A DNA stretch of 64,000 bases from Chersky-840 sp963764205 (lineage in GTDB: Bacteria > Actinomycetota > Acidimicrobiia > Acidimicrobiales > UBA8190): contig CAVXRN010000006.1 in assembly GCA_963764205.1 (NCBI GenBank), positions 372,001 through 436,000 of the forward strand. The letters are read 5' to 3'. A program made the position numbers and the translations under genes. The number at the start of each line of letters is the position of its first letter. Within the stretch, counting starts at the first letter, position 1. A model generated the notes under the pieces. It ran no database searches, was not told the origin of the DNA, and saw only the letters and a list, made by a program, of their open reading frames with translations. This document shows, piece by piece, positions 19,422 to 28,019 of this stretch.

Positions 19422-20720
19422 ATGAAGGTCTGCGTCGTCGGGTCGGGAGCCCGGGAGCACGCCCTGGCACTGTCGTTGGCGCGCACCGCGCAGGTCGTGG
19501 TGGCGCCGGGCAATCCCGGTATGGCCCCGCACTCGCCCGACGCGGCGGACTCGGCCCATTTCACGTTCGTGGGAGCCCCGATCACGGTCACCCACGACGC
19601 CCCGGAGGACGTCGAGGCGGATCTGTTCGTGATCGGCCCCGAGCAGCCGCTGGTGGACGGGCTCGCCGACCGGTTGCGCGCCGATCGCCGGCTCGTGTTC
19701 GGGCCCGGCGCCGACGGGGCCCGGCTCGAAGGGTCCAAGGCGTTCATGAAGGCGGTGTTGGCCGAGGCCGGCGTGCCCACGGCGCGCTACGGCGCGTTCG
19801 ACGAGGTGAAGGAGGCCCAGGCGTTCCTGCGCCAGCTGCCCGGGCCGTGGGTGGTGAAGACCGACGGCCTCGCGGCGGGCAAGGGCGTGCTCGTGACCGA
19901 CTCGCTGGCCGAGGCCGAGGAGGACGTGGCGGCGAAGTTGTCGGGGGAGAGCTTCGGCGACGCCGGGCGGTGCGTGGTGATCGAAGAAGGACTGGGGGGG
20001 CCCGAGTGTTCGCTGCTGGTGTTGTGTGATGGGAGGCGCATCGCCGCGCTGGCACCGGCGCAGGACTTCAAGCGGATCCACGACGACGACCAGGGGCCCA
20101 ACACCGGTGGCATGGGGGCGTACTCGCCCGTGCCGTTGGTGGACGACCGACTCATCGACGGCGTGCTCGACCGGGCGGTGGAGCCGTTGGTCGGCGCGTT
20201 GCGGCAGCGCGGCATCGACTACCGCGGCGTGCTCTACGCCGGTCTCATCCTCACCCCCGACGGGCCGCGCGTCCTCGAGTACAACGTCCGGTTCGGCGAC
20301 CCCGAGACCCAGGTCGTGCTGCCGCGGCTGACCGAGGACCTCACCGGCCTGCTGGCCGAGGCCGCGGCGGGTCGTCTGCGCACCGAGCCGCGCTTCTCCT
20401 CGGACTCCTCGGTGTGCGTGGTGCTGGCGAGCGAGGGCTACCCCGCGTCGCCACGCGTCGGGGACCGCATCGACGGGCTCGACCAAGCCGCCGCCATCGA
20501 GGGCGTCAGCGTGCTCCACGCCGGGACGGCCCTCGACGACGAGGGCCGCTTCGTCACCGCCGGCGGACGCGTGCTCGGGGTGAGTGCGGTCGGTCGCAGC
20601 ATCTCCGACGCCCGGGCCCGCGCCTACGCCGCGGTGGACCGCATCGGGTGGGAGGGCATGCAGTACCGCACCGACATCGCCGCGGACGCGGCCCTCCTCG
20701 CTGCGGCGGGTGCGGCGTGA
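19422..20720 (+). CDS. purD: Phosphoribosylamine-glycine ligase
   Basis: The 432-residue ATP-grasp enzyme makes glycinamide ribonucleotide, step 2 of purine synthesis. It starts MKVCVVGSGAREHALALSLA, the typical GARS N-domain. The ATP-grasp core shows EGSKAFMKAVLAEAGVPTAR, WVVKTDGLAAGKGVLV, EEGLGGPECSLLVLCDG and the metal-binding VLEYNVRFGDPETQVVLPRL. The C-terminal domain is complete. GGGTCGGGCC precedes the ATG. It begins 25 bp after purA and its stop overlaps the purB GTG, so purA-purD-purB-purC-purS-purQ appears to be one transcription unit. Confidence 0.97.
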   Translation: MKVCVVGSGAREHALALSLARTAQVVVAPGNPGMAPHSPDAADSAHFTFVGAPITVTHDAPEDVEADLFVIGPEQPLVDGLADRLRADRRLVFGPGADGARLEGSKAFMKAVLAEAGVPTARYGAFDEVKEAQAFLRQLPGPWVVKTDGLAAGKGVLVTDSLAEAEEDVAAKLSGESFGDAGRCVVIEEGLGGPECSLLVLCDGRRIAALAPAQDFKRIHDDDQGPNTGGMGAYSPVPLVDDRLIDGVLDRAVEPLVGALRQRGIDYRGVLYAGLILTPDGPRVLEYNVRFGDPETQVVLPRLTEDLTGLLAEAAAGRLRTEPRFSSDSSVCVVLASEGYPASPRVGDRIDGLDQAAAIEGVSVLHAGTALDDEGRFVTAGGRVLGVSAVGRSISDARARAYAAVDRIGWEGMQYRTDIAADAALLAAAGAA

Positions 20721-22027
20721 TCCCCCGGTACTCGATCCCGGAGATCGCCGCGTTGTTCACCGACGAGGCGCGTTTCGAGATGTGGCTCGAAGTCGAGGTG
20801 CTGGCGGTCGAGGGGTGGGCGGCGGTGGGCGCCATCCCGCGCGACGCCGCCACCGCGGTCCGGGCCCGGGCGCCCAAGGTGACACCGGAGCTCGTCGCCG
20901 CGATCAACGACCGCGAGCGCGTCACCGACCACGACGTGGCCGCCTTCGTCGACGTCGTCCAGGACGCGGTGGGCGCGCCCGAAGGATCGTGGGTGCACTA
21001 CGGCCTCACCTCCTCCGACGTCGTCGACACCGCGCTGTGTGCCACGCTGACGCGCGCCGCGGACCTGCTGCTCGACGCCTCGGGTGCGCTGGTATCGGTG
21101 CTCAAGGACCGGGCGCTCGAGTTCATGGACGCGCCCATGCCGGGCCGGACCCACGGCATGCACGCCGAGCCCACCACGTTCGGCGCCAAGTTGGCGCTGT
21201 GGTGCCTGCAGGCCGACCGCGACCGGTCTCGACTGCGCGCCGCGCGCCGGGCCGTGGCGGTGGGCAAGTTGTCGGGGGCGGTGGGGACGTACTCCAACAT
21301 CGACCCCCGGGTGGAGGACTACGTGTGTGGGGCCCTCGGGCTCACGCCGGTCCCGGCCACGCAGGTGATCGCGCGCGACCGGCACGCCGAGCTGCTGTGG
21401 GCGTGCGCGGCGGTGGGCGCCACGGTCGAGATGATCGGCACCGAGATCCGGCACCTGGCCCGGACCGAGGTAGGCGAGGTCGAAGAGGCGTTCGGGTCGG
21501 GCCAGAAGGGCAGCTCGGCCATGCCGCACAAGCGCAACCCCATCCTGTCCGAGCGTCTGAGCGGGTTGGCCCGGGTGCTGCGCGGCTACCTCGGCGCGGG
21601 GCTCGAGGACGTCGCGCTGTGGCACGAGCGCGACATCTCGCACAGCTCGGTGGAGCGGGTCGTCCTCCCCGACGCCTGTCTCTTGACGTACTACGTGATG
21701 CGCAAGGCGGCGGGTCTCGTGCAGAACCTCGTCGTCCACACCGACCGCATGCGGTCCAACGTCTCCGAAGGGTCGTTCGGCCTCGTGTTCAGCCAGCCTG
21801 TGCTGTTGGCGTTGGTGGAGTCGGGGATGGAGCGCGACGTCGCCTACCGGATCGTCCAGCGCGATGCCCGGGCGGCGTGGGAGGAGAAGCGCCCGTTCCG
21901 GGGTGTGCTCGAAGACGACGGCGAGGTCACGCTGGACGGACCCGCGCTCGATCGGGCGTTCAGTCTGGACCGGGCGCTGCAACATGTCTCGAAGTTCCGA
22001 CAAGCGATCGAGGAGGTCGAAGGGTGA
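20717..22027 (+). CDS. purB: Adenylosuccinate lyase
   Basis: The 436-residue enzyme cleaves SAICAR and adenylosuccinate, releasing fumarate. The GTG start at 20717 overlaps the purD stop (GTGA). It begins IPRYSIPEIAALFTDEARFE. Hallmarks of the fumarase/aspartase fold are TSSDVVDTALCATLTRA, GRTHGMHAEPTTFG and the signature loop GSSAMPHKRNPILSERLSGL with its catalytic Ser. The C-terminal part contains HERDISHSSVERVVLPDA. Length is normal. It shares a 4-bp overlap with purC. Two steps of the pathway (before AICAR and in AMP formation) depend on it, so it links this cluster with purA. Confidence 0.97.
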   Translation: MIPRYSIPEIAALFTDEARFEMWLEVEVLAVEGWAAVGAIPRDAATAVRARAPKVTPELVAAINDRERVTDHDVAAFVDVVQDAVGAPEGSWVHYGLTSSDVVDTALCATLTRAADLLLDASGALVSVLKDRALEFMDAPMPGRTHGMHAEPTTFGAKLALWCLQADRDRSRLRAARRAVAVGKLSGAVGTYSNIDPRVEDYVCGALGLTPVPATQVIARDRHAELLWACAAVGATVEMIGTEIRHLARTEVGEVEEAFGSGQKGSSAMPHKRNPILSERLSGLARVLRGYLGAGLEDVALWHERDISHSSVERVVLPDACLLTYYVMRKAAGLVQNLVVHTDRMRSNVSEGSFGLVFSQPVLLALVESGMERDVAYRIVQRDARAAWEEKRPFRGVLEDDGEVTLDGPALDRAFSLDRALQHVSKFRQAIEEVEG

Positions 22028-22923
22028 GCTTGACGTTGGTGCACAGCGGCAAGGTGCGGGAGCTCTACGACGCGGGCGAGGACCGCCTGCTCATGGTGGC
22101 GTCGGATCGGCTCTCCGCCTTCGACGTGGTCCTCGACGAGCCCATCCCCGACAAGGGCCGGGTGCTCACGGCCATGACCGTCCACTTCCTGGCCGAGCTG
22201 GCCGACCTGGCCCCGAGCCATCTCATCACCGCCGATCCCGCCGAGCTCCCCAAGGACGCGGCGGAGCTCGGGGGCGAGGCCGGGCTCGAGGGCGTGGCCG
22301 GGCGTGCCGTGCTCGTGCGCCGGGCGGAGATGCTCCCCATCGAGTGCATCGTGCGGGGCTATCTGGCCGGGTCGGGGTGGAAGGAGTACTCGGTGTCGAA
22401 GACGCTGCACGGCACGCCGCTGCCCGCCGGGCTCGAGCAGGCCAGCCGGCTCCCCGAGCCCATGTTCACGCCGTCGACCAAGGCCACCGAAGGCCACGAC
22501 GAGAACATCTCGTTCGACGAGGCGGCCGACCTGGTGGGCAAGGAGATGGCGGAGAAGGCACGCGACCTGTGTGTGGAGGCGTACCGCCGGGGCGCGGCGG
22601 CGGCCGAGCGCAACGGCATCATCGTGGCCGACACGAAGTTCGAGCTCGGGCTCATCGACGGCGAGCTCGCCCTGTGCGACGAGGTGCTCACGCCCGACTC
22701 GTCGCGGTTCTGGCCCGCGGACCAGTGGCGTCCGGGCACCAACCCGCCGGCGTTCGACAAGCAGCCCGTGCGAGACCTGCTCGAGAGCAGCGGGTGGGAC
22801 AAGAAGCCGCCCCCTCCGCCGTTGTCGCCCGCGGTGGTGGCGGAGACGAGCGCGCGCTACATCGAAGCGTACGAACGGATCAGCGGGCGCGTATTGGCCG
22901 ACTGGTACGGTGCGGCCAGGTGA
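22024..22923 (+). CDS. purC: SAICAR synthetase
   Basis: The 299-residue enzyme condenses CAIR and aspartate. The GTG at 22024 overlaps the purB stop. It starts SLTLVHSGKVRELYDAGEDR, has SDRLSAFDVVLDEPIPDKGR (the signature), PIECIVRGYLAGSGWKEY and the substrate-binding KATEGHDENISFDEA, followed by IIVADTKFELGLIDGELALC and DEVLTPDSSRFWPADQW. It is longer than E. coli PurC (about 237) and matches the about 300-residue actinobacterial and yeast-like form. Seven bases separate it from purS. Confidence 0.97.
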   Translation: MSLTLVHSGKVRELYDAGEDRLLMVASDRLSAFDVVLDEPIPDKGRVLTAMTVHFLAELADLAPSHLITADPAELPKDAAELGGEAGLEGVAGRAVLVRRAEMLPIECIVRGYLAGSGWKEYSVSKTLHGTPLPAGLEQASRLPEPMFTPSTKATEGHDENISFDEAADLVGKEMAEKARDLCVEAYRRGAAAAERNGIIVADTKFELGLIDGELALCDEVLTPDSSRFWPADQWRPGTNPPAFDKQPVRDLLESSGWDKKPPPPPLSPAVVAETSARYIEAYERISGRVLADWYGAAR

Positions 22924-22930
22924 TGCGCGC

Positions 22931-23176
22931 GTGAAGTACGAGGTCCTCGTGGAGGTGAGGCTGCGCCCCGGGATCGCCGATCCGCAGGGTGCGACCATCG
23001 AGCGGGCCCTGCCGGCGCTGGGTTTCTCCGGCGTCGACGATGTGCGCGTGGGCAAGGCGTTCCGGCTGTCGATCGAGGCGCCCGACGAGCCCGAGGCCCG
23101 TCACCGGGCGCTCGAGATGGCCGACCGGCTCCTCGCCAACCCCGTCATCGAGGTCTCGACCGTGACGGTGCGCTGA
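22931..23176 (+). CDS. purS: FGAM synthase subunit PurS
   Basis: The 81-residue small subunit helps channel ammonia between PurQ and PurL. The GTG at 22931 gives VKYEVLVEVRLRPGIADPQG, then ERALPALGFSGVDDVRVGKA and a C-terminal MADRLLANPVIEVSTVTVR. This is the complete PurS ferredoxin-like fold. Its stop overlaps the purQ ATG. With purQ and the short purL it forms the three-subunit FGAM synthase, not the single long PurL of enterobacteria. Confidence 0.95.
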   Translation: MKYEVLVEVRLRPGIADPQGATIERALPALGFSGVDDVRVGKAFRLSIEAPDEPEARHRALEMADRLLANPVIEVSTVTVR

Positions 23177-23886
23177 TGGCGGCCAAGGTGGGCGTGGTCG
23201 TGTTCCCGGGCAGCAACTGCGAGCACGACGTGGTGCGGTCCCTGTCGCTGTTCGGGCCCGACCGGGTCGAAGCCGAGCTCGTGTGGCACGGGGAGCGGTC
23301 GCTGGCGGGCTACGACGCCGTCGTCCTGCCCGGCGGCTTCGCCCACGGCGACTATCTCCGCCCCGGAGCGCTGGCCCGTTTCTCCCCGGTGATGGAGGCC
23401 GTGGCGACGTATGCGGCGGCGGGCGGCCCTGTGGTGGGGATCTGCAACGGCTTCCAGGTGCTGACCGAGGCCGGGCTCCTCCCCGGCGCGCTGCAGAAGA
23501 ACCGCGGGCTCCGGTTCCTGTGCACCACCGTGGGTGTCACGGTGTGCACGACACGCACCGTGCTCACGGGTCAGGCGGCGGCGGGCGCGCAGCTCGCGCT
23601 CCCCATCAACCACTTCGAGGGCAACTTCACGTGCGACGCGGCGACGCTCGAGCGGCTGCGAGCCGAGGACCGTGTCGTCCTGCGCTACACCACCAACCCC
23701 AACGGGTCGGTTGACGACATCGCGGGGGTGTGCAACGAGGCCGGCAACGTGGTGGGCCTCATGCCCCATCCCGAACGGGCCTGCGACGCCATGACGGCGT
23801 CGACCGACGGCATGGTGCTGCTCGACTCGCTGGTGGTGGCCGCCGGTCGTCGCGCCCCCACACCGGTCGTACCGGCTGCGGTCTGA
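23176..23886 (+). CDS. purQ: FGAM synthase glutaminase subunit PurQ
   Basis: The 236-residue class I glutamine amidotransferase supplies ammonia to PurL. The start overlaps the purS stop. It begins KVGVVVFPGSNCEHDVVRSL and has VLPGGFAHGDYLRPGALARF, the nucleophile Cys in VVGICNGFQVLTEAGLLPGA, and the His/Glu of the triad in LMPHPERACDAM. It ends 17 bp from the convergent gene on the minus strand, so the pur operon stops here and purL is transcribed separately. Confidence 0.97.
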   Translation: MAAKVGVVVFPGSNCEHDVVRSLSLFGPDRVEAELVWHGERSLAGYDAVVLPGGFAHGDYLRPGALARFSPVMEAVATYAAAGGPVVGICNGFQVLTEAGLLPGALQKNRGLRFLCTTVGVTVCTTRTVLTGQAAAGAQLALPINHFEGNFTCDAATLERLRAEDRVVLRYTTNPNGSVDDIAGVCNEAGNVVGLMPHPERACDAMTASTDGMVLLDSLVVAAGRRAPTPVVPAAV

Positions 23887-23902
23887 CGGAGTCTGAGGGG
23901 GC

Positions 23903-24361
23903 CTACTTCCTCTTGGCTGGCCTGACCGCGCCGTTCTCGCCGGTGGCGCGGGTGATGTCCGCGCGCTGCAGCACCGCCGCGCTGACCCCCGCCGCGCGCC
24001 AGGCGCTGTACTCGATGCCTTTGCGCTGCCCGTAGGCCCGGGCCACCTTCACGAAGGCCTTCTCGAGGGTGGCGATGTCGTTGGTGGCGGAGGCGCGGTC
24101 CAACTCGGCCTCGAGGTCGGCCTTCTCCTGTAGCAGGTGCAGGCGCGCCAGGGGCTCGGCCGAGCCCAGGCGGTCGTCCACCACGGCCAGGCGTTTCTTC
24201 AGCGACTCGGGGGTGCGCTTGCGTCCCCGCTTGGGCCGGTTGTGCTCGAGCGCCTCGAGGTAGCGCCGCACGGCGCGTCCCTCTTCCCGACCCCGGGCCA
24301 GTGCCGCCTTGTGCGTGTTCGACATGGGCTGGCGCTTGGGACCTGTTTTCACGTCAGGCAT
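23903..24361 (-). CDS. Basic, helical protein of unknown function
   Basis: The 152-residue protein starts MPDVKTGPKRQPMSNTHKA. It is rich in Lys and Arg and predicted mostly helical: HKAALARGREEGRAVRRYLE, PKRGRKRTPESLKKRLAVV, then a likely coiled coil LARLHLLQEKADLEAELDRA, and EKAFVKVARAYGQRKGIEYS. Similar proteins with RGRKRTPES and a YSAWR segment occur widely in actinobacteria without a known role (from memory). The basic N-terminal half and helical C-terminal half would suit nucleic-acid binding, but this is inference. CATAAT lies 7 nt before the ATG as a possible -10. It separates purQ from purL and points away from purL. Confidence 0.75.
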   Translation of the reverse strand: MPDVKTGPKRQPMSNTHKAALARGREEGRAVRRYLEALEHNRPKRGRKRTPESLKKRLAVVDDRLGSAEPLARLHLLQEKADLEAELDRASATNDIATLEKAFVKVARAYGQRKGIEYSAWRAAGVSAAVLQRADITRATGENGAVRPAKRK

Positions 24362-24495
24362 GGCTGGGATTATGGGTATGGCGGTGGTGGGAATGCAACA
24401 TGTGCGGGGCGGCCCATTTCCACAATGCGGCGCCGGTCATTGCCGATGTGGTGCGCCGATCGGGCACGGCGATCGGGCCGCCGAGAGCGGGCGGG

Positions 24496-24501
24496 TACGG
24501 T
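24496..24501 (+). promoter_or_regulatory. Putative -10 (TACGGT) that decides the purL start
   Basis: TACGGT is followed by 7 nt and then ATG 24509, the spacing seen at other leaderless starts here. It overlaps the alternative in-frame GTG at 24500, which argues against that codon. Confidence 0.5.
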
Positions 24502-24508
24502 GACGGAG

Positions 24509-26719
24509 ATGGAGTTGCACCAGGCGCTGGGCCTGACCGACGACGAAGCGGCTCGCATCGAGGAGATACTCGGTCGTCCGCCCAACGATCTCGAACTCGC
24601 CATGTACGCAGTGATGTGGAGCGAGCACTGCTCGTACAAATCGTCCCGGTTGCACCTCAAACGACTGCCCACCGAAGGGCCCCATGTGCTGGTGGGACCG
24701 GGCGAGAACGCCGGGGTCATCGACGCCGGCGACGGCATCGCGGTGGCGCTGCGGATCGAGAGCCACAACCACCCCTCGGCCGTCGAGCCGTATCAGGGCG
24801 CGGCCACCGGTGTCGGCGGCATCCTGCGCGACATCTTCACCATGGGGGCCAGGCCCGTGGCGCTCATGGACCCGTTGTTCTTCGGCACCCTCGACGACGC
24901 CCGGACCCGGTGGCTGACCGAGGGGGTGGTGGCGGGGATCTCGGGCTACGGCAACTCGGTCGGCGTGCCCACCATCGGGGGCGAGCTCACCTTCGCCCCG
25001 GGCTATGCCCGCAACCCGCTGGTGAACGTGTTGTGTCTCGGCGTGATGCCGATCGAACGGCTCGTGCTCGGCGCCGCCACGGGCGAGGGCAACCTGGCCG
25101 TGCTCCTGGGGTCGAGCACCGGGCGCGACGGGATCGGCGGGGTGAGCGTGCTCGCGTCCGCCGCCTTCGGCGGCGACGGGGACGGCGACGCGGCGAAGCG
25201 GCCCAGTGTGCAGGTGGGTGACCCATTCGAGGAGAAGCGGCTGATCGAGGCGTGTCTCGAGCTGCTCGACCGGGGCCTCGTGGTCGGGATCCAGGACCTC
25301 GGGGGGGCGGGCCTGACCTGTGCGACGTCGGAGACCGCGGCGCGCGGCGCCATGGGCATGGACGTCCACGTGGACGCCGTCCCGCGGCGTGAGCCCGCCA
25401 TGGAGCCCTTCGAGGTCATGACGTCCGAGAGCCAGGAGCGCATGCTGGCCATCGTGACGCCCACGGACCGGGCCGCGGTCGAGGAGGTGTGCGGGCGCTG
25501 GGAGGTGCGGGCCACGGTGATCGGGACGGTGACGCCGGGCGGTCGGCTGCGCATCCTCGACGCCGACGGTGTGGTGCTGGCCGACGTCCCCGCCGGATCG
25601 CTGTCCGACGACGCCCCGCTCTACGACCGCCCCCGGTCGGCCCCGGTCGACCTCGAGGCGCGCCGTCGTGACGACCCCGGCCCGGTGACGCCGGCCGGCG
25701 TGACGGCGAAGGAAGTCGCCGACGACGTGCTGGGCATGCTCGCCGACGCCTCGTGGGTCTACCGCCAGTACGACCACCAACTGTTCCTGAACACCGTCGT
25801 CGGGCCCGGTGAGGACGCCGCGGTCCTGCGCCTCGCCGCGCCGGGGCTCCCTCCGAGCCGCCGGGGTCTGGCCATCTCCACCGACTCCAACCCCCGGTGG
25901 TGCGCGGTCGACCCGCGTCGGGGCACGGCCATGACCGTGGCGGAGTCGGCGCTCAACGTGGCGTGCGCCGGGGCCCGGCCCGTGGCGCTGGTCAATTGTC
26001 TCAACTTCGGCAATCCCGAGCATCCCGAGGTCATGTGGCAGCTGTCGGAGTCCATCGACGGCATGGCCGAGGCGTGTGGTCGGCTCGGGATCCCCGTCAT
26101 CGGTGGCAACGTGAGCCTCTACAACGCGAGCGCGGGGGCCGACATCGACCCCACGCCGGTGGTGGCGGTGCTGGGGGTCATCGACCGTCTCGAGCGCCGG
26201 CCACCGGGGATGGCGTTGGCAGAGGGGTCGTCGCTCGTGGTGCTGGGCGAGACCGTCCCGTCACTGGCCGGCACGCGCTGGGCCGTCGAGTGCCACGGCC
26301 GGCGCGGCGGGATGCTCCCGGCCCTCGACCTCGACGCCCACGCCCGGCTCCTCGCGCTCGTGACGAGCCTCGTCCCCGCCGCCGGTCTGCTCACGTCGAT
26401 CCACGACGTCTCGGGTGGGGGCCTGGCGCTGGCGCTGGCGGAAGGCGCACTGCGCTCGGGGGTGGGCTGTGTCGTCGACGGCGTGCGCGGTCATGCCGAG
26501 CTGTTCTCGGAGTCGTCGTCCCGGGTGCTGCTCGGGACCGAGCAGCCCGACGAGGTGCTGGCGCGGGCCCGGGCCGCGGGTGTCCCGGCCCGGGTCATGG
26601 GAGAGGCGGGGGGCGAGCGGATCGCGGTGGCGGGCCTCCTCGACATCGCCGTGGCCGACGCGGTCGAGGCATGGCGCACCACGCTGCCCGGCGCGTTGGG
26701 CGAGCCCGTCACCGCCTGA
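24509..26719 (+). CDS. purL: FGAM synthase large subunit PurL (short form)
   Basis: The 736-residue enzyme makes FGAM from FGAR, ATP and ammonia, working with PurS and PurQ. The N-terminus is ELHQALGLTDDEAARIEEIL. Motifs are MWSEHCSYKSSRLHLKRL (catalytic His), RIESHNHPSAVEPYQGAATG, GGILRDIFTMGARPVALMD, VGIQDLGGAGLTCATSE and IPVIGGNVSLYNAS; two AIRS-like halves are present. GTG 24500 is an alternative start (3 more residues), but a -10-like hexamer overlaps it. The reading frame is intact over 2.2 kb. It is followed 29 bp later by crcB. Confidence 0.96.
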   Translation: MELHQALGLTDDEAARIEEILGRPPNDLELAMYAVMWSEHCSYKSSRLHLKRLPTEGPHVLVGPGENAGVIDAGDGIAVALRIESHNHPSAVEPYQGAATGVGGILRDIFTMGARPVALMDPLFFGTLDDARTRWLTEGVVAGISGYGNSVGVPTIGGELTFAPGYARNPLVNVLCLGVMPIERLVLGAATGEGNLAVLLGSSTGRDGIGGVSVLASAAFGGDGDGDAAKRPSVQVGDPFEEKRLIEACLELLDRGLVVGIQDLGGAGLTCATSETAARGAMGMDVHVDAVPRREPAMEPFEVMTSESQERMLAIVTPTDRAAVEEVCGRWEVRATVIGTVTPGGRLRILDADGVVLADVPAGSLSDDAPLYDRPRSAPVDLEARRRDDPGPVTPAGVTAKEVADDVLGMLADASWVYRQYDHQLFLNTVVGPGEDAAVLRLAAPGLPPSRRGLAISTDSNPRWCAVDPRRGTAMTVAESALNVACAGARPVALVNCLNFGNPEHPEVMWQLSESIDGMAEACGRLGIPVIGGNVSLYNASAGADIDPTPVVAVLGVIDRLERRPPGMALAEGSSLVVLGETVPSLAGTRWAVECHGRRGGMLPALDLDAHARLLALVTSLVPAAGLLTSIHDVSGGGLALALAEGALRSGVGCVVDGVRGHAELFSESSSRVLLGTEQPDEVLARARAAGVPARVMGEAGGERIAVAGLLDIAVADAVEAWRTTLPGALGEPVTA

Positions 26720-26748
26720 GCCGGGCGCCGAGCACGTCGGGAGAACCG

Positions 26749-27270
26749 TTGGCCACCGATCACGACGCGACCGGCGAGCGCCTCCCCATCGACCCCGACC
26801 TCGCGCCTGGCGACGGTGCGCAGCCGACGATGCCGGGCGGGTCGGCGCGGCGACCGGTACGCGGCAGGGACGCGTCGGTCCTGGTGGCGATCGCGCTCGG
26901 GGCCGCCCTGGGCGCGCCCGCCCGGTACGGCGTGGCCCAGGTGATCCACGTCGCCCCGGGCACGTTCCCGTGGGCGACGTTCGTGACCAATGTCTCGGGC
27001 AGCTTCGTGCTCGGCGCGGTCATGGCCGTGATGCTCGAACGGTTCCCGCCCACCCGCTACGTCCGACCGTTCGTGGCCACGGGGTTCCTGGGCGCGTACA
27101 CCACGTACTCGACGTTCGCGGTGGAGACCGACCTGCTGGTGAAACAGGGCCATGCCGCCGTCGGCGTGGTCTACGCCGCCGCCAGCCTGGTGGCCGGGTT
27201 CGCCGCGGTGTGGGCAGGAATCTGGATGGCGCGCACGCTCCCCGTGCCCCACCGAGGAGGAGGATCATGA
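26749..27270 (+). CDS. crcB: Fluoride channel CrcB/Fluc, first subunit
   Basis: This small membrane protein exports fluoride as a dual-topology dimer. TTG 26749 is chosen because GGGAGAACC precedes it; the product is 173 residues with a non-conserved hydrophilic N-terminus of about 40. The Fluc core starts at LVAIALGAALGAPARYG, with FPWATFVTNVSGSFVLGAVM (pore Asn), then GFLGAYTTYSTFAVE (the central Na-site and Phe-box segment). About four helices are predicted. The stop overlaps the DUF190 start. Paired Fluc genes with opposite charge bias are normal in actinobacteria. No fluoride riboswitch is visible in the 29 bp after purL. Confidence 0.93.
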   Translation: MATDHDATGERLPIDPDLAPGDGAQPTMPGGSARRPVRGRDASVLVAIALGAALGAPARYGVAQVIHVAPGTFPWATFVTNVSGSFVLGAVMAVMLERFPPTRYVRPFVATGFLGAYTTYSTFAVETDLLVKQGHAAVGVVYAAASLVAGFAAVWAGIWMARTLPVPHRGGGS

Positions 27271-27617
27271 AGCTCGAAGGCCACCAGAAACGGCTCACCA
27301 TCTTCATCGGGGAGGCCGATCACCACGGCCACACCCCGCTCGCGACCGAGATCGTCCAGCGCGCCCACCGGGCGGGGTTGGCCGGAGCCAGTGTCTTTCG
27401 TGGCGTGGAGGGCTACGGCGCCTCCAACCACATCCACACCACCCGCATCCTGTCGCTGTCGGACGACCTGCCCATCGCCATCGTGATCGTGGACAACGAG
27501 GAGCGCATCCGCGCCTTCCTGGTCGACCTGGACGAGCTCATCACCGAGGGGCTGGTCATCGTGGACGACGTCGACGTCGTGAAGTACGTGGGGCGCCCGG
27601 GCAACGATGCGCCGTGA
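27267..27617 (+). CDS. DUF190 protein
   Basis: The 116-residue ferredoxin-like protein starts at ATG overlapping the crcB stop, behind GAGGAGGATC. It begins KLEGHQKRLTIFIGEADHHG, has AHRAGLAGASVFRGVEGYGA, RILSLSDDLPIAIVIVDNEE and a C-terminal VIVDDVDVVKYVG. This is the PII-like DUF190 family, commonly encoded between or next to crcB genes (established association). It is soluble and likely cytosolic. A regulatory role in fluoride export is a reasonable inference, since the fold resembles PII proteins that gate transporters. Confidence 0.9.
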   Translation: MKLEGHQKRLTIFIGEADHHGHTPLATEIVQRAHRAGLAGASVFRGVEGYGASNHIHTTRILSLSDDLPIAIVIVDNEERIRAFLVDLDELITEGLVIVDDVDVVKYVGRPGNDAP

Positions 27618-27988
27618 GCCCTCTGGCCTGGACGGGGTTCGTCGTCGTCGCCGCGGTCGGCGCCCCGTTGCGCTACGTCGTCGACAGCTACGTGGGCGAG
27701 CGGGCCCAGGGCGTCTTCCCGTGGGGCACGTTCGTGGTCAACGTCAGCGGGTCGCTCTTGCTCGGCGTGCTCACCGGCTTGGCGCTCTACCACGCCTTTC
27801 CTCAGACCTCCAAGGTGATCCTCGGGACCGGGTTCCTCGGCTCGTACACGACGTTCTCGACCTTCAGCTTCGAGACCGTGCGGTTGGTCGAGGAGGGTGC
27901 GCTGGGCCAGGCGTTGCGCAACGCCTTCGGGACCCTGGTGATCGGCGCCGGCGCCGCGGCGGTGGGCCTGGCGCTCGCCGCGCTGTGA
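27614..27988 (+). CDS. crcB: Fluoride channel CrcB/Fluc, second subunit
   Basis: The 124-residue protein starts at GTG 27614, overlapping the DUF190 stop (GTGA). It shows GAPLRYVVDSYV, FPWGTFVVNVSGSLLLGVL with the pore Asn, and LGTGFLGSYTTFSTFSFE. Four helices are expected. It lacks the hydrophilic N-terminal extension of the first copy, so it may be the minimal channel subunit or a heterodimer partner. It is the last gene of the crcB-DUF190-crcB cassette, all linked by 4-bp overlaps and therefore translationally coupled. Confidence 0.93.
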   Translation: MSPLAWTGFVVVAAVGAPLRYVVDSYVGERAQGVFPWGTFVVNVSGSLLLGVLTGLALYHAFPQTSKVILGTGFLGSYTTFSTFSFETVRLVEEGALGQALRNAFGTLVIGAGAAAVGLALAAL

Positions 27989-28019
27989 GGGTCGCGGTGA
28001 CCCGCACCGTCGAAAACTG

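Noticed and set aside
24500..24502. GTG 24500 as purL start
   Set aside because: It overlaps a TACGGT hexamer that fits a -10 for the ATG at 24509; only three residues differ, so this remains a preference.
26720..26748. Fluoride riboswitch before crcB
   Set aside because: Only 29 bp separate purL from crcB, too short for the crcB motif.
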